A stretch of DNA of 64,000 nucleotides, from contig JAHLWY010000285.1 of the NCBI GenBank assembly GCA_020002185.1, forward strand, positions 62,001 to 126,000, given 5' to 3'. Source of the stretch: Paraescarpia echinospica. Taxonomy: Eukaryota; Annelida; Polychaeta; Sabellida; Siboglinidae. Below, piece by piece: positions 63,814 to 64,000 of the stretch. Position numbers and translations under genes: made by a program. Under the pieces are notes generated by a model, which saw only the letters and a list, made by a program, of their open reading frames with translations, made no database searches and was not told the origin of the DNA. The stretch's first letter is position 1, and each line of letters opens with the position of its first letter.

Positions 63814-64000
63814 TGAAGCCAGAAGGCATTACCATAACTGGCCTTGACCAGCCAGTCACTGAGAACAGAAATAACACAAGTGAAACCTGAGGCAGACATC
63901 TACTGGAGAAAGGGACTCCATGGCTCGCTGAAGACAGGAACCACAAAGGATGGGCTCAACTCAGACCAAACAATCTTTCACCTTCAGTCCACCTACAAAG
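63814..64000 (+). pseudogene. Ig exon of second receptor gene with 20-bp deletion (runs off window)
   Basis: The acceptor TTTCAG and the first bases match exon 1 of the first gene: VKPEGITITGL against VKPQGVIITGL, then PVTENR. Between GAGAACA and CCTGAGGCAGACATCTACTGG the copy has 22 bases where exon 1 has 42. The missing 20 bases include the codon of the first Ig cysteine and shift the frame, so the original frame hits TGA at once. Downstream sequence is conserved in the shifted frame (GAGGCAGACATCTACTGGAG). Either this is a pseudogene copy or the assembly has an error here. Confidence 0.75.

Overview
The window is animal nuclear DNA: coding sequence is split into short exons by GT-AG introns, most of the rest is degraded transposable elements and simple repeats, and no bacterial-style operons are seen. 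The mix (CR1-like and RTE-like LINEs, a Penelope-like GIY-YIG fragment, hAT, Harbinger and fold-back DNA elements, and a mobile PIN/FEN1-like ORF family with a CXC C-terminus) together with a multi-Ig receptor suggests a marine invertebrate bilaterian, perhaps a spiralian. The species cannot be named from this sequence.

Region 1 (about 1-37.6 kb, + strand) is one large receptor gene whose 5' end lies before the window. I assemble 16 exons: seven Ig-type exons, an atypical 124-codon Ig exon (exon 8), which is followed by the last of the seven, two fibronectin-III-type exons, a transmembrane exon, a 19-nt microexon and three tail exons ending in TGA at 37624-37626. Every extracellular exon is phase 1-1, so each can be skipped or duplicated without breaking frame. 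Exons 3, 4 and 5 are near-identical tandem copies. Exon 2 has GG in place of the GT donor and exon 6 has an in-frame TGA, so a full-length product needs both exons skipped or repaired. The tail carries six tyrosine motifs, including an ITIM-like IQYESL, a Src-SH2-type YEEI and Grb2-type YVN and YQN. The predicted protein is therefore a cell-surface adhesion or immune-type signalling receptor. Its introns hold LINE pieces, a hAT MITE, a 745-bp pentamer satellite, a minisatellite built from copies of a splice donor, and long AT-rich hairpins.

Region 2 (37.6-53.4 kb) is intergenic and transposon-rich: a hAT-like MITE 22 bp after the stop codon, a CR1/Jockey-type LINE, a PIN/CXC mobile ORF, Penelope-like endonuclease fragments head to head, an internally deleted Harbinger element, a frameshifted hAT transposase C-terminus inside a TA-flanked inverted-repeat element, and another dead LINE.

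Region 3 (53.5-64 kb) probably begins a second, tandemly duplicated receptor gene. A signal-peptide-like exon with a phase-1 donor lies at 53505-53583, and an Ig exon homologous to exon 1 of the first gene lies at 63814. That Ig exon has a 20-bp deletion that removes the first Ig cysteine and shifts the frame. The interval between them holds a LINE split by a 3-kb fold-back element, another LINE 3' end and a probable SINE. The window thus looks like part of a receptor cluster in which exon duplication, exon decay and transposon insertion are all visible.
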